From Anaerobium acetethylicum (lineage in GTDB: Bacteria > Bacillota > Clostridia > Lachnospirales > Lachnospiraceae), in NCBI RefSeq assembly GCF_900096945.1, contig NZ_FMKA01000003.1:62001-126000 (forward strand): a DNA stretch of 64,000 nt, written 5' to 3'. Under the pieces are notes generated by a model. The model worked only from the letters and a program-made list of their open reading frames with translations, was not told where the DNA came from and did not search any database. Of this stretch, positions 52,716 through 61,762 are shown in pieces. Each line of letters begins with the position of its first letter. Position 1 is the first letter of the stretch. Position numbers and translations under genes: made by a program.

Positions 52716-54881
52716 CTAGTCAACCATATTTTTTAAAGGTTTGTTTAATTCTTCCGTACCTTCAAGCACAAAACGCCCGTCAAGGATGATCGTAATCCGT
52801 GTTCCGTCCGATTTTACCACGGAAATCTCCCCTAATTCGTTGTATGGAATGGTAATGTCTGTATGGCAGTTCACATAAGCCCTGCTTACATCCTCTTTCC
52901 TCAAGATCGAAACTTCATTGTCCTTCGCCACGATTTCCTTGCCGTCAGGGTTGCAGACTTTGTTTTCTTCTGCCCAGCTGTAGCAGGTATCTCCTACCGC
53001 AAAGTGAGGGCCCATCTTTTCAGCAATGAGGATCGGCATCTTGTCTGCAATCTGGTATTTTTCAGCCATCACATAGGCTGTGGTGTTTGTGCCGATGGCG
53101 AACTCGCCAAGGGGAAGGGTTTCATGGTGATAGAGGACATTTTCCCTGATATACTTCCTGTTTTCCTCTTCCGTATCGAAATTGCTGCATCCGTAATCCG
53201 AAACCATACCATCCTTGAAATCGACGAACAGATCCGTATATTTGAGTTCATTCAGATATACCTGGCTTACATGGAGCCTTCCCTCTGTTCCTTCCAGTTG
53301 TGGCGATGTGAACACTTCCCCTACAGGGATATTGACATCTGCCACGCAGTTTTCAAATTTCGTCTGCTTCTCTGGATCGTCAAGCTTATAAAGGCGGACC
53401 TTCAAATCAGTCTGATTGCTTCCCTTTCCGCGGATATGCACATAATCTCCCTGGTCCAGGGCATCGATGATCGTCTGCTGTATGTTCTCGTAAAGATTGT
53501 AGTCAAGTGTATTGATCTTGACGACCTCGTCAAAGATTTCCTTGAAATTTTCCCCGATTTCCGGAACCGGATAGGCGATTATCGTGAAGCTTCTCTCCTC
53601 GCCCTTGATATATTCATTCACGATCTGCCCTGCTTCACTGTCATAGTTTACCGATATCTTCTGCTGCTTTTCGCTTAATGTGTATGCTTCTTCCTTGTTT
53701 TTTGGTACAAACGGAGTCTCGCCGAAGATTTCCATGACTGCCGGTCCGGCAAATTTTCCTGCCAGATCCCTGTATTTTTCATAGGCTACCCTGAGGACCC
53801 CGAGCTTCCTCTCAGCAAACGCCTTGTCCAGATAGATGGCATTGTCTGCTTTGTGGTCATAGTCATACTGCTTATTGGCTGATGTGCCGCAGTATCCGAT
53901 TTTGTAGTGCTGCTTCTTATTGATGGTGTTCACTGCCGCCCTGTATATTGTGGGCTTCAGACCCAGCTTTGCGAACTGAATCACTGCCGCCCTGACGATC
54001 CTTTCGAATCCCAGTGAATAGCGTATGTTTACGATTTCCTTCTTCGAAAAATCCTTGTTTCCTTTTACAAACCCGATCCTGTATCCTTCCGTGAACGTGA
54101 ATGCCATTGCATCGATCTTTTCCTGGGGAAGGCTGTTTAAATGCTCTGCCGTCTTAAGCTCGTTTTCAGAAATGTATTCTCCGAAACGATACAGGTATCT
54201 CAGGTCATTCAGGTCTGCATGCATGATGATGTCCGTTGCAAATGAAAGGGTCGGGTCAAGCTGCTCCCGCACCCTGTACTCCACCGTCACATCACTGTAA
54301 TCGCTGACGAACCAGTATATGGCCTTCTGGATCTCTTCAGCCGTATTCTCCTCCTCATATTCGAAAAGGTTATAGATTTCGATGAAGAGCTCGTTATGTA
54401 TCACAATATCATGGAGCCTTCCTTCGCAGGCATACACGATCATTCCCCTTATCTCCGCATACAGGAAGGACAGGAGCTTTCCGTATTCCTTTCCCAGCAT
54501 CTTTACTGCATAAGCCGGATTGGCATAGCTTGATTCGTAATTGTCTCCTATGATATCCTCATAGAGCCTGTCATTCTGCATGCGCAATGTTTCCATGTCC
54601 GGTGTCTCTGCATGGTTTCCATTTCCCTGGCTGACAGTTTCATTTACCATGATGATAAAGGATGCTGTCCTCCTGAAATAATCCCTATAGGGCTCCCTGA
54701 CGTTTTCCTCTGTTATGATATCCTTAATTCTTTCAAGAGACAGGATATACCGTTCTTTCAATTCTTCCATGTCTTCTTCCTTTTCCTCGGCTTCAGCCTG
54801 CATATTCCATACTTTTATATCCTGATCTGTTCCTGCTGTTTCTCTGCTGTCCATCATCCTGTCCATCCTTTCCTGTTCCAT
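52716..54881 (-). CDS. Large M29-like (thermophilic-type) aminopeptidase-like protein
   Basis: Up to 721 residues. The C-terminal ~380 residues look like M29 aminopeptidases: NIPVGEVFTSPQLEGTEGRL, FAIGTNTTAYVMAEKY, EKMGPHFAVGDTCYS, and NCHTDI near the end, giving candidate metal ligands. The N-terminal ~300 residues (LSFLYAEIRGMIVYACEGRL, YRFGEYISENELKTAEHLNS) are outside the standard ~410-residue M29 length. The start is unsettled: frames extend to 54962, but 54886 onward is repeat E, so 54881 or the internal ATG at 54770 (MEELKERYILSLERIKD) is more likely. It probably hydrolyses N-terminal residues in the cytoplasm. Confidence 0.75.
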   Translation of the reverse strand: MEQERMDRMMDSRETAGTDQDIKVWNMQAEAEEKEEDMEELKERYILSLERIKDIITEENVREPYRDYFRRTASFIIMVNETVSQGNGNHAETPDMETLRMQNDRLYEDIIGDNYESSYANPAYAVKMLGKEYGKLLSFLYAEIRGMIVYACEGRLHDIVIHNELFIEIYNLFEYEEENTAEEIQKAIYWFVSDYSDVTVEYRVREQLDPTLSFATDIIMHADLNDLRYLYRFGEYISENELKTAEHLNSLPQEKIDAMAFTFTEGYRIGFVKGNKDFSKKEIVNIRYSLGFERIVRAAVIQFAKLGLKPTIYRAAVNTINKKQHYKIGYCGTSANKQYDYDHKADNAIYLDKAFAERKLGVLRVAYEKYRDLAGKFAGPAVMEIFGETPFVPKNKEEAYTLSEKQQKISVNYDSEAGQIVNEYIKGEERSFTIIAYPVPEIGENFKEIFDEVVKINTLDYNLYENIQQTIIDALDQGDYVHIRGKGSNQTDLKVRLYKLDDPEKQTKFENCVADVNIPVGEVFTSPQLEGTEGRLHVSQVYLNELKYTDLFVDFKDGMVSDYGCSNFDTEEENRKYIRENVLYHHETLPLGEFAIGTNTTAYVMAEKYQIADKMPILIAEKMGPHFAVGDTCYSWAEENKVCNPDGKEIVAKDNEVSILRKEDVSRAYVNCHTDITIPYNELGEISVVKSDGTRITIILDGRFVLEGTEELNKPLKNMVD

Positions 54882-54897
54882 CTCATTATCCGCGACG

Positions 54898-54975
54898 AAC
54901 AAAGAGTCTGCCTTGGCAGACTCTCGCGCCGAGCGCGGCCGCTTTTGCGACATAATTCCCATCGCGCGAGTGCGA
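54898..54975. repeat. Family E element copy 2
   Basis: AACAAAGAGTCTGCCTTGGC, AGACTCTCGCGCC, TTTTGCGACA and GCGCGAGTGCG, matching 30249-30326. On the minus strand it reads SQKRPRSARESAKADSLF in frame with the aminopeptidase-like gene. It lies between that gene and the HD hydrolase stop. Confidence 0.85.
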
Positions 54976-54983
54976 CTCCCGGC

Positions 54984-55592
54984 TCAGTTGCCGGCCTGTC
55001 CGCCGTTTCCGGCTATGATGCTGCCCCGCGCCACGTTCTCGCTTATCATTCCCCTGCAGAACTCCCAGAGTTTTTCCGAGCCCTCAGATGTCCGCTCATT
55101 TCTTTTCAGGATCTGTTCTTCCCTTACCTCATGCTCGCGCCAGGCCCTGCCGCCGGTCGTATGGTTCAGAAGTATTGGCTGGACCCGGTCCAGGACTGCT
55201 GCGAATTTTGCCTCTCTGGTCTCTCCGGTTTCAAATTCTTCCCAGAGATCCATCATGCTGCATCTCTGATCTTCGGGCAGGATCCCAAAAATCCTTTCAG
55301 CCGCCTTCAGCTCCCGTTCCCTTTTTGTCTCATTTCCTGCATCGTCATATGCATAAGTGTCGCCTGCATCAATCTCTACGATATCGTGGATGAGCACCAT
55401 GCTCATCACCTTTAAAACATCTATATCCTCATTGGAATATTCGCTCAGCAGCAGGCACATCAGTGCCAGATGCCATGAATGTTCCGTATCGTTTTCCTTC
55501 CTGCTCCCGTCGGTTATATAGCTCTGCCTTGTGATTTTCTTCAGCTTGTCAACCTCCAGTATGAACTCCATCTGATTTTTCAGTCTTTCCAT
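54984..55592 (-). CDS. HD-domain hydrolase (YfbR/5'-nucleotidase-like)
   Basis: 202 residues. HD signature: RKENDTEHSWHLALM (first His), LIHDIVEIDAGDTYAYD (HD pair near residue 69, then second Asp region), and VLDRVQPILLNHTTGG. YfbR-type proteins hydrolyse dNMPs and HDDC2-like proteins related nucleotides; the exact substrate is not readable. The C-terminus GNGGQAGN reaches to within a few bases of repeat E. Confidence 0.88.
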   Translation of the reverse strand: MERLKNQMEFILEVDKLKKITRQSYITDGSRKENDTEHSWHLALMCLLLSEYSNEDIDVLKVMSMVLIHDIVEIDAGDTYAYDDAGNETKRERELKAAERIFGILPEDQRCSMMDLWEEFETGETREAKFAAVLDRVQPILLNHTTGGRAWREHEVREEQILKRNERTSEGSEKLWEFCRGMISENVARGSIIAGNGGQAGN

Positions 55593-55610
55593 TTGAAACC
55601 CACCTTTCTC

Positions 55611-55925
55611 CTACAATCCCGTACCGTAAATTGAAATCCAGAGAATCAGCAATATGCTGTTCATAATCGTTCCTATTTTCGAAAAAAGATAATATACTTC
55701 TCTTTCCTGAAAGCTCATGATTCCCAAAATGATTCCACCCACAGAAAGCAGCATGCCCATCAGGCCAAAAGCCCCAAGATATGAGCCTGCATTTCCTCTC
55801 TGTCTGTAGGACACATACACGAGTATGATAAATATCAGTATCGAGCACGTCCCTAGTATAGTTGATGCCATGCCTTTCACAGCATGGCTTTTGTCTGTAA
55901 ATCTAACATTTCTTCTTTTTGCCAT
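55611..55925 (-). CDS. Small three-helix membrane protein (DUF6142-like)
   Basis: 104 residues. A basic N-terminus (MAKRRNVRFTDKSHAVKGM) is followed by three hydrophobic segments (about 22-40, 50-70, 80-100). I associate it tentatively with DUF6142 of Lachnospiraceae; no function known. Its start overlaps the VanZ-like gene by 23 bases, so the two are cotranscribed. Confidence 0.75.
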   Translation of the reverse strand: MAKRRNVRFTDKSHAVKGMASTILGTCSILIFIILVYVSYRQRGNAGSYLGAFGLMGMLLSVGGIILGIMSFQEREVYYLFSKIGTIMNSILLILWISIYGTGL

Positions 55926-56388
55926 TATTTTTTCTCCTGTATTTGCTGCCGGCTATGAACAGGACGTATCCTAGGATTCCGCCTATCGTGTTCAGTATCA
56001 TATCGTCAACATCAAAGCTCCCCACCCTGAGCACCAGCTGTATGCTTTCAATGATCAGGCTCAGCAGAAAGCTTAAGAATGCCATGGTGAATATATTTCT
56101 TCTCCTGACGCTGATCACAGGCATCATAAAACCGAAGGGCATGAATCCGATTATATTGCCCGCCAGATTTGCAACCACCGCAAAGGTTCCTAGCTTTTCC
56201 CTGTACACGATATATCTCCTGATCTCCTTAAAAGGTGTCAGGTTATAGCTATAGCCCCTGTCCGTGATTGTCCTTCCGAAGCCTTCTGAAAAAAACAAGA
56301 AATAAAACAGTGCAATTATATATACTACAAAAAGTATAAGGCTTAGAACCTTATAGGGCTTTGTTTTATTCTTTTGATTTTTTTTCAA
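55903..56388 (-). CDS. VanZ-family membrane protein
   Basis: 161 residues with about four membrane helices. FKEIRRYIVYREKLGTFAVV followed by NLAGNIIGFMPFGFMMPV and SLIIESIQLVLRVGSFDVDD then MILNTIGGILGY match the VanZ-like core (including the FxPFG and DxDDxxxN motifs). VanZ confers low-level teicoplanin resistance in enterococci, but most homologues have unknown roles. Confidence 0.9.
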   Translation of the reverse strand: MKKNQKNKTKPYKVLSLILFVVYIIALFYFLFFSEGFGRTITDRGYSYNLTPFKEIRRYIVYREKLGTFAVVANLAGNIIGFMPFGFMMPVISVRRRNIFTMAFLSFLLSLIIESIQLVLRVGSFDVDDMILNTIGGILGYVLFIAGSKYRRKNNGKKKKC

Positions 56389-56455
56389 TTTTTCGTTTCT
56401 CCTAAATTTCTATGCAAGCCGTTTTTTTGCCATCAGAACGCAGAGCTCTTATCTC

Positions 56456-56608
56456 GTTACTGTTCACACGTTATCCAACGCGAGGTGTTTTTGTGAGTGT
56501 AGCGAAGCGAAAGTCACATAAAACCCGGGGATTGCAGCGCGAAATGGTGCATTTCAACCATTTCTGTGCATCGCGAAGCGTGTTACTGGTCACGGAGTGA
56601 ACAGTAAC
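56456..56608. repeat. Family B interspersed element, full copy
   Basis: 153 bp: GTTACTGTTCACACGTTATC at the left and, from the right, GTTACTGTTCACTCCGTGAC. Inside, GCGCGAAATGGTGCATTTCA and AACCATTTCTGTGCATCGCG create further fold-back. The same motifs recur at 34070, 42659 and 47650. Confidence 0.82.
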
Positions 56609-56610
56609 CT

Positions 56611-56646
56611 TATCTCACAGGGAAAATGCTCCTATGAGATAAAAAA
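56611..56646. repeat. Family D hairpin copy
   Basis: TATCTCACAGGG...CCTATGAGATA then AAAAAA; adjacent to the family B element. Confidence 0.6.
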
Positions 56647-56664
56647 GCCACAAATGAATGTGAC
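56641..56664 (-). terminator. Terminator of the small membrane protein gene
   Basis: GTCACA/TGTGGC stem (one G-U pair) followed by TTTTTTATC on the minus strand. Confidence 0.55.
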
Positions 56665-56719
56665 TTTTTCTCAGGTTCCATCTTTAAAAATTTTTCAGAT
56701 CCGGGAATTCCTTATAATG

Positions 56720-56872
56720 TTAAAACAGCAGTTCTGATTTGCCTTTCAACAGCCTTGCCCCGTTTATAATTAGAATAACTCCTGCGACTACTCCGGTAGC
56801 CAAAACGATAATGCCGAGAGCTATGTTTCCTGCTCCAGCCCCTGCCATCACTTTATAAGTCTTTTCATTCAT
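56720..56872 (-). CDS. 50-residue membrane protein downstream of pyrE
   Basis: ATG 56872 with a GGGAGGG site; the protein begins MNEKTYKVMAGAGAGNIALG, has one long hydrophobic stretch (IIVLATGVVAGVILIING, about 20-38), and ends in a basic/hydrophobic ARLLKGKSELLF tail. No known domain recognised. It follows pyrE by about 23 bases and is followed by a terminator-like hairpin, so it is likely the last gene of the pyr operon transcript. Confidence 0.75.
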   Translation of the reverse strand: MNEKTYKVMAGAGAGNIALGIIVLATGVVAGVILIINGARLLKGKSELLF

Positions 56873-56895
56873 AAAAGTCCCTCCCTTGATACAGA

Positions 56896-57570
56896 CTATT
56901 TTACACCGTACTGTTCATAGTAAGCATCGATTGCAGCCTTAAGACCGTCATCGATGATGATTTTTCCGTTATATGGCCTGTTATGTAAATGTTCAACAAC
57001 CTCAGCCATGGTAACGATTGCGGTTGTCCTGAGTCCGTAATTTTCTTCGATTTCTGCAAGCGCGCTTTTTTCGCCCTGACCTCTTTCCATCCTGTCTACA
57101 GAGACCACAAGTCCTTCTACCGTGACATTTCCCTGAGCCTTGATGATCGGAAGGGTTTCCTGGATTGAAGTTCCCGCTGTAGTAACGTCTTCAATAATGA
57201 TAACCTTGTCTCCGTCAGCAATCGGACTTCCCAAAAGGATTCCTGTATCGCCGTGGTCTTTGACTTCTTTTCTGTTTGAGCAGTATTTGATGTCTTTGCC
57301 GTAAAACTCGCTGATTGCCATGGTAGTCGCTACTGTCAGCGGAATTCCTTTGTAGGCTGGTCCGAATAAAACGTCGAAATCAAATCCGAATTTTCCTTCA
57401 ATGGCTTTCGCATAGTATTCGCCTAATTTTCTGAGCTGTGCTCCGGTTCTGTAAAAACCTGTATTAACGAAGAAAGGGGTCTTTCTTCCGCTTTTCGTAA
57501 CGAAATCTCCGAATTTCAAAACTCCGCAGTCAACCATAAATTCTATAAACTCTTTTTTGTACTGTTCCAT
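56896..57570 (-). CDS. pyrE: Orotate phosphoribosyltransferase
   Basis: 224 residues. LKFGDFVTKSGRKTPFFVNT, LFGPAYKGIPL, YCSNRKEVKDHGDTG (flexible lysine loop) and the PRPP motif VIIIEDVTTAGTS near residue 130. Converts orotate and PRPP to OMP. ATG 57570 has AGGTG upstream; seven earlier in-frame residues are not used. Confidence 0.96.
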   Translation of the reverse strand: MEQYKKEFIEFMVDCGVLKFGDFVTKSGRKTPFFVNTGFYRTGAQLRKLGEYYAKAIEGKFGFDFDVLFGPAYKGIPLTVATTMAISEFYGKDIKYCSNRKEVKDHGDTGILLGSPIADGDKVIIIEDVTTAGTSIQETLPIIKAQGNVTVEGLVVSVDRMERGQGEKSALAEIEENYGLRTTAIVTMAEVVEHLHNRPYNGKIIIDDGLKAAIDAYYEQYGVK

Positions 57571-57602
57571 TTCTACACCTGGCCTTTTCATTTTTTATTC
57601 TG

Positions 57603-58505
57603 TTACCTTACAGCTCCGATAAGCTCGTTGATATCTTTTACATTGTATTTTCTCATGTATTCCTCAATGCCGTTGACAATTTCTTCTGTAACGCCCGGGT
57701 TCACAAAGTTTGCTGTTCCCACTGAAATCGCTGTAGCTCCTGCAAGGATAAATTCGATTGCATCCTCGGCATTCATGATACCGCCCATTCCGATGATTGG
57801 AAGGCTGACCGCATTTGCTACCTGGTATACCATTCTTACTGCTACCGGCTTGATTGCAGGGCCGGACAGTCCGCCTGTCTTATTGGCAACTGCGAAAGCC
57901 CTTTTGTTGATGTCGATCTTCATTCCCGTAAGCGTGTTGATCAGAGAAAGGACGTCGGCTCCGCCTGCTTCGGCTGCCCTTGCCATTTCAGTGATATCCG
58001 TGACGTTTGGGCTGAGCTTCATTATAATAGGTTGTTTTGCACGTTTTTTTATTTCCTTTGTAATTGCTTCCAGGCATTTCGGATCCTGTCCGAATGCGAT
58101 TCCGCCTTCCTTTACGTTCGGGCAGGAAACATTGATTTCCAGCAGGTCGACAGGCTGGTCTGCAAGCCTTTCCACAACCTCACAGTAATCTTCCGTTGTC
58201 TTTCCGCATACATTTACAATGATTTTCGTATCAAACTGCTTCAGAAAAGGGATATCCCTCTGCACGAAAACCTCGATGCCCGGGTTCTGCAGTCCGATTG
58301 CATTGATCATTCCGCCATAGGTTTCAGCAATCCTCGGAGTCGGGTTTCCTTCCCATGGGATATTCGCGACGCCTTTTGTGACGACTCCGCCTAATCTGCT
58401 GAGGTTCACGAATTCGCTGTATTCCTCGCCGGATCCGAATGTTCCGGAGGCTGTAGTGACAGGGTTCTTGAGTTCGACACCTGCCAGATTTATTCTGGTA
58501 TTCAT
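57603..58505 (-). CDS. pyrD: Dihydroorotate dehydrogenase B catalytic subunit
   Basis: 300 residues. [19 protein letters not shown] at the start, [15 protein letters not shown], catalytic cysteine in [16 protein letters not shown], and [18 protein letters not shown]. Type 1B enzyme, NAD-dependent with PyrK: the paired pyrK gene overlaps by one base. Confidence 0.96.
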   Translation of the reverse strand: MNTRINLAGVELKNPVTTASGTFGSGEEYSEFVNLSRLGGVVTKGVANIPWEGNPTPRIAETYGGMINAIGLQNPGIEVFVQRDIPFLKQFDTKIIVNVCGKTTEDYCEVVERLADQPVDLLEINVSCPNVKEGGIAFGQDPKCLEAITKEIKKRAKQPIIMKLSPNVTDITEMARAAEAGGADVLSLINTLTGMKIDINKRAFAVANKTGGLSGPAIKPVAVRMVYQVANAVSLPIIGMGGIMNAEDAIEFILAGATAISVGTANFVNPGVTEEIVNGIEEYMRKYNVKDINELIGAVR

Positions 58506-59272
58506 TATATCTCTACCTCCTCAGCCAAAAATACAGGACCGTCCTTGCAGATTCTCTTGTTATGAACATTCGTATGGCTGTCTGTCTCCTTGGATTTGCA
58601 TACGCATGCAAGGCATGCTCCTATTCCGCAGGCCATCTTCTCTTCCAGGGAAAGCCAGGTCTCTATGTCCTTTTCTGCCGCGTATTCCTTGATTGCCCTG
58701 AGCATAGGGGTCGGTCCGCAGGCATATATGATATCTGCCTCCAGGGCATTTTCCCTGATGGCATCCAGTACATTTCCTTTTGTTCCACAGCTTCCGTCTT
58801 CAGTAGCTATATAGATGTTTCCGTGTTCAGCAAGCTCGTCCTGGAGAAAAAGCTCGTCCTTATATCCGAGAATGATATTCTTTTCACAGTCAAGCTCTTT
58901 TGCAAGCGCAAGCATAGGCGGAATACCGATTCCGCCGCCGATCAGGAATGCTTTCCTTTCCTTGAGCGGGAACCCATTTCCCAGCGGGCCCAGTATTTCA
59001 ATCTGCGAACCTGTATTCATTTTCGAAAATTCTTCTGTTCCTTGTCCGACTACGCGGTATACGATCCTCAGGGCGCTGTCAGCCGTATCGATTTCACAGA
59101 TGCTGATCGGTCTTGGAAGCAGACGGCTTCCCTCCCTGCAGTATACGGAAATGAACTGGCCAGCCTTGGCTTCTGCAGCTATCCTGTCTGTCTTCAGCCA
59201 CATGCTGAAGACCCCTGTTGCTATCTCTTCCTGCGCAATTACAATGGCAGTCTCTTTAAATTTGTCTTTCAT
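58505..59272 (-). CDS. pyrK: Dihydroorotate dehydrogenase B electron transfer subunit
   Basis: 255 residues. FAD-binding part [20 protein letters not shown] part [18 protein letters not shown] and [15 protein letters not shown], then [2Fe-2S] cysteines in [17 protein letters not shown] and RICKDGPVF. Carries electrons from PyrD to NAD. Confidence 0.96.
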   Translation of the reverse strand: MKDKFKETAIVIAQEEIATGVFSMWLKTDRIAAEAKAGQFISVYCREGSRLLPRPISICEIDTADSALRIVYRVVGQGTEEFSKMNTGSQIEILGPLGNGFPLKERKAFLIGGGIGIPPMLALAKELDCEKNIILGYKDELFLQDELAEHGNIYIATEDGSCGTKGNVLDAIRENALEADIIYACGPTPMLRAIKEYAAEKDIETWLSLEEKMACGIGACLACVCKSKETDSHTNVHNKRICKDGPVFLAEEVEI

Positions 59273-59315
59273 CTTTTTCTCCTACTATCCAGGTAAATAA
59301 ACCGACCTGTTTCTA

Positions 59316-60245
59316 CTACTTCGCTGATTTTAAAGCTCCGTCGATATCGGAAATCATATCGATAACTGCCTGCCTTGACGCCTCTGCGAAATTTTCAGCT
59401 CCGAATTTTGCGTACTGTTCCATCTTGTATGCTGCAATGATTCCTCTTGAAGAATTGACAATTGCGCCCAGGCCGTCTTCATTGAAATAATGAACAAGAT
59501 CTGCGCCTTTTCCGCCCTGCGCTCCGTAGCCTGGAACAAGGATGAATGTCTTCGGCATGAGCTTTCTCAATGTCTTTCCCATTTCCGGATAGGTTGCTCC
59601 AACAACTGCACCTACGTAGCTGTAGCTGTCGCCCATATGGGTTGCCCCCCATTCAGCCACTTTTTCTCCAACATGTTCGTAAAGAGGCCTTCCATCAATA
59701 AGCCTGTCCTGGAATTCCCCGCTTGAAGGATTTGAAGTCTTCACCAGAACGAAAAGGCCCTTGTTCTCTTCTTTACATACCTTTATGAAAGGATTGACGC
59801 TGTCTGATCCCATGTAAGGGTTGATTGTAGCAAAGTCTTCGTTGAATCCTGAAAGCACGTTTGATCCTACTTTCACTTTTCCCAGATGCCCGATCGCATA
59901 GGCTTCCGAAGTGGATCCAATGTCCCCTCTTTTGATGTCGCCGATGATTACGAGGTCTTTTGACCTTGCATAATCAAGCGTTCTTTTATATGCCTGCATG
60001 CCTTCAACACCGAAGGTTTCATACATGGCTATCTGCGGTTTTACAGCAGGGATGAGATTGTAAGTTGCATCGATAATTTCCTTATTAAAAAGCCAGAGGG
60101 CTTCGGCTGCCCCTTCAAGGGTTTCTCCGAATTCTGCAAATGCCTTTTTCTGAATGTGTTCCGGAACGAAGTCAAGTGTAGGATCAAGGCCTACCACTAT
60201 AGGTGCGTTTGTTTTCTGGATTTTGCTGACCAATTTATTTATCAT
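59316..60245 (-). CDS. pyrF: Orotidine 5'-phosphate decarboxylase (type 2)
   Basis: 309 residues, the longer PyrF subfamily. IVVGLDPTLDFVPEHI, catalytic lysine stretch VIIGDIKRGDIGSTSEAYA (near residue 95), LVKTSNPSSGEFQD, and LVPGYGAQGGKGADLVHYF. Decarboxylates OMP to UMP. ATG 60245 has GGAGGAAG upstream; longer frames are rejected. Overlaps pyrC by 11 bases. Confidence 0.95.
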   Translation of the reverse strand: MINKLVSKIQKTNAPIVVGLDPTLDFVPEHIQKKAFAEFGETLEGAAEALWLFNKEIIDATYNLIPAVKPQIAMYETFGVEGMQAYKRTLDYARSKDLVIIGDIKRGDIGSTSEAYAIGHLGKVKVGSNVLSGFNEDFATINPYMGSDSVNPFIKVCKEENKGLFVLVKTSNPSSGEFQDRLIDGRPLYEHVGEKVAEWGATHMGDSYSYVGAVVGATYPEMGKTLRKLMPKTFILVPGYGAQGGKGADLVHYFNEDGLGAIVNSSRGIIAAYKMEQYAKFGAENFAEASRQAVIDMISDIDGALKSAK

Positions 60246-61527
60246 GTTCTTCCTCCTGCATATATATGATTTTTCCGTTTGCAATTGTTGCAGTCACACT
60301 GCCTTTTACAGTCCAGCCATTGAATGGCGTGTTCTTTCCTTTTGATGCGAATTTTTCAACATCGATCTGATATACTTCATTCGGATCTATAATTACGATA
60401 TCCGCTATTTTTCCCGGTTCCAGGCTTCCCCTGTCGATTCCGAGAATCTTTGCGGGATTATAGCTCATCTTTTCTGCCATCTGCATCGGCGTCAGATAGC
60501 CCTTATCCACAAGTACCGTCATTGTGAGTGCCACTGCTGTCTCAAGTCCTACAATTCCAAAAGGAGCCTTTTCCATTGGAAGCATCTTTTCTTCCTTCGA
60601 GTGAGGAGCATGGTCTGTCGCGATCACATCCATGATGCCATCCCTTAAGCCTTCTTTTAAAGCCTCAACGTCTTCCTTTGTACGGAGCGGCGGATTCATT
60701 TTATAATTCGCATCCTTTTCCCTGATGTCGTCCACTGTCATTGCAAAATGGTGGGGGCATACTTCCGCTGTGACAGGAAGTCCTGCTTCCTTTGCAAACC
60801 TCACCAGGCTGACGCTGTCTTTTGTGGAACAGTGGCAGATATGAAGCTGCACTCCTGTTTCCTTTGCCAGAAGAATATCCCTTGCCACGATTACGTCTTC
60901 GACAGCATTGCTGATTCCCGGAAGGTCTAATTCCTCTGATTTTACTCCCGCATTGATTACGCCGCCGCCGACCATATTCTGATCCTCGCAGTGGGCAAAT
61001 ACAGGTATGTTCTTCTTTTTGGCAATCTTCATGGCTTCCTTGTAGAGGCCTGCATCCATTACCGATTTTCCATCCTCACTGATGGCGCATGCGCCTGCAT
61101 CAACCATCTCTTCAATGTCCGCAAGTTCTGCTCCCATCTGGCCTTTCGTAACCGCCCCTATCTGCAGAACGTTTACCTCACCGAGCTGTTTTGCCTTGTT
61201 CGTCACAAACCTGACCCTGTCTGCATTGTCGATTACCGGCTTTGTATTGGGCATTGGGCAGATTGTGGTAAATCCTCCTCTTGCCGCCGCCTTCATTCCT
61301 GTTTCGATTGTCTCCTTATGCTCCAGCCCCGGCTCGCGCAGATGTACATGAAGGTCAATCAGCCCCGGCATTACATAACATCCTGATGCATCAATGATCT
61401 TGTCTGCCTTGTCCTCGATGCCGGTTTCCACCTTTTCGATTTTTCTATTGTTAATCAACAGATCATACATTCCATCCAGCTTCGTAGCGGGATCTATTAT
61501 TCTTCCGTTCTTAATCAGTATTTTCAT
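60235..61527 (-). CDS. pyrC: Dihydroorotase
   Basis: 430 residues, class I. Metal ligands in LIDLHVHLREPG (near residue 57), FAHCEDQNM, LHICHCSTKDSV, and active-site Asp in VIATDHAPHSKEEK near residue 304. Cyclises carbamoyl aspartate. First gene of pyrC-F-K-D-E; pyrB and carAB are outside the window. Confidence 0.96.
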   Translation of the reverse strand: MKILIKNGRIIDPATKLDGMYDLLINNRKIEKVETGIEDKADKIIDASGCYVMPGLIDLHVHLREPGLEHKETIETGMKAAARGGFTTICPMPNTKPVIDNADRVRFVTNKAKQLGEVNVLQIGAVTKGQMGAELADIEEMVDAGACAISEDGKSVMDAGLYKEAMKIAKKKNIPVFAHCEDQNMVGGGVINAGVKSEELDLPGISNAVEDVIVARDILLAKETGVQLHICHCSTKDSVSLVRFAKEAGLPVTAEVCPHHFAMTVDDIREKDANYKMNPPLRTKEDVEALKEGLRDGIMDVIATDHAPHSKEEKMLPMEKAPFGIVGLETAVALTMTVLVDKGYLTPMQMAEKMSYNPAKILGIDRGSLEPGKIADIVIIDPNEVYQIDVEKFASKGKNTPFNGWTVKGSVTATIANGKIIYMQEEEHDK

Positions 61528-61648
61528 AGCCTTATTCCTTTCCCGATTATTCCTTCAAACTCACGGCAGGGCAAATGCATTCCATTATTGCAGCCTTTTC
61601 AGGCTTAACATCCCGCTTTTTCCCATTCACCCTCAAAATATCATACTA

Positions 61649-61677
61649 ATTCTAACATAATAATTTCCCTGTATCAA
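61649..61677 (-). promoter_or_regulatory. Promoter of the pyr operon
   Basis: TTGATA (61677-61672), 17-base spacer, TAGAAT (61654-61649). A leader of about 110 bases follows, with a small AGCC/GGCT hairpin; no PyrR-type attenuator is recognisable. Confidence 0.7.
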
Positions 61678-61705
61678 CCAACAAATAAAGAGTTTGCCAA
61701 GCCGG

Positions 61706-61740
61706 ACAAAAGGAACTGCCGGATCAAATCCGGCAGTTCC
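61706..61740 (-). terminator. Terminator of nrdD
   Basis: GGAACTGCCGGAT/ATCCGGCAGTTCC stem, then TTTTGTCC on the minus strand. Confidence 0.85.
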
Positions 61741-61762
61741 TTTCATGGTTTCCTGCTTTTTA

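Noticed and set aside
54882-54962. N-terminal extension of the aminopeptidase-like protein starting at 54962
   Set aside because: It is the translation of repeat family E and has no ribosome binding site suited to that start.
61528-61648. PyrR-dependent attenuator before pyrC
   Set aside because: No PyrR binding consensus, antiterminator or terminator with a T-run was found in the leader; only a short AGCC/GGCT hairpin.
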